20,447 nt of DNA. Origin: Candidatus Poseidoniaceae archaeon (GTDB lineage: Archaea > Thermoplasmatota > Poseidoniia > Poseidoniales > Poseidoniaceae). Positions 20,320-20,447 of this stretch are shown one piece after another (position 1 is the first letter of the stretch; each line of letters begins with the position of its first letter). The notes beneath the pieces were generated by a model. The model worked only from the letters and a program-made list of their open reading frames with translations. It was not told the DNA's origin and searched no databases. Where the stretch lies: positions 1 to 20,447 of the forward strand of contig CASICT010000041.1 in NCBI GenBank assembly GCA_949373265.1. The letters are read 5' to 3'. The position numbers and the translations under genes are program-made.

Positions 20320-20447
20320 CTATTCTTCCTCCCATAGATGGGATGGGGTAGAGTCGAGCAATGACCGTCCTGCTATTTTCAATCGAGCTAGGCGATACAA
20401 TACAAAACCAGTCATCCACATGGATGGGAGAGACAAAGCGATTGCTT
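20320..20447 (-). CDS. C-terminal fragment of a membrane protein, possibly a second TatC
   Basis: Only the last 41 codons fall inside the window; the frame enters at the window edge and stops with TAG at 20320-20322, directly before the tatC ATG. The visible part is one hydrophobic helix containing LSLPSMWMTGFVLYRL followed by a basic, then acidic tail ending HLWEEE. The helix resembles the final TatC helix ('lalP...yE...l.rl'), and some archaea carry tandem tatC genes. That identity is inferred from position and this single helix. A second frame is also open across the stretch but lacks membrane character and would run through the tatC start. Confidence 0.5.
   Translation of the reverse strand, partial: AIALSLPSMWMTGFVLYRLARLKIAGRSLLDSTPSHLWEEE

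Noticed and set aside
1..20447. CRISPR arrays, insertion sequences, integrase or attachment sites, rRNA
   Set aside because: No direct-repeat arrays, transposase-like genes or terminal inverted repeats were seen; neither tRNA is flanked by a partial tRNA duplicate that I could find.

Overview
The window looks like a chromosomal segment of a planktonic euryarchaeon. Marine Group II / Candidatus Poseidoniales-type Thermoplasmatota is my best guess. The archaeal evidence is an RFC small-subunit clamp-loader gene, an elongator tRNA-Met interrupted by an intron with a bulge-helix-bulge splice site, archaeal-type PheS and TatC, and TATA-like boxes close to start codons. The lineage assignment rests on gene content and style (modest GC, acidic exported proteins, tight gene packing), not on a marker-gene comparison. 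I see no insertion sequence, CRISPR array, phage gene or rRNA, and no gene-free stretch over 300 bases.

Layout. Positions 1-812 (+) hold the 3' part of rfcS, converging on a three-helix membrane protein of unknown function (801-1646, -). An intron-containing tRNA-Met (1796-1927, +) precedes a 12-helix RND/MMPL exporter (2015-4819, +). That gene abuts, tail to tail, a DUF2237 protein (4820-5182, -). From 15280 down to 5290 the minus strand carries a tightly packed run: a membrane alkaline-phosphatase-superfamily protein resembling eukaryotic GPI ethanolamine-phosphate transferases, pheS, a four-helix membrane protein, two YbjQ-family proteins (one membrane-anchored), pyruvate kinase, and a 973-residue double-anchored surface protein. 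tRNA-Thr(UGU) lies at 15359-15434 (-). The plus strand then carries a class I aminotransferase, a coupled membrane zinc-ribbon protein, folD, a membrane protein with a Leu-Pro-acidic repeat tail, and a PHP-domain phosphoesterase. The window ends on the minus strand with tatC and the last 41 codons of another membrane protein, possibly a second TatC.

Most notable is the 973-residue protein (5290-8211). Its two ends match the CD36/LIMP-2/SR-B scavenger-receptor fold: N-terminal anchor, first ectodomain strands, the LKGIPV segment, the late 'VEPLSG' and 'FMIETKAELDDE' segments, and a C-terminal anchor. A large insertion carrying an EF-hand-like calcium loop separates them. CD36 proteins are known essentially from eukaryotes, so an archaeal member would be unusual. 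Together with the PIG-O/PIG-N-like transferase on the same strand, it suggests a cell-surface lipid-handling or envelope module whose components look eukaryote-like.

The rest is mostly housekeeping: replication, tRNA charging, glycolysis, one-carbon metabolism and Tat export. The intergenic signals suggest mixed translation initiation. Some genes have TATA boxes about 26 bases from the ATG (leaderless type), while two genes use TTG starts preceded by clear Shine-Dalgarno sequences.
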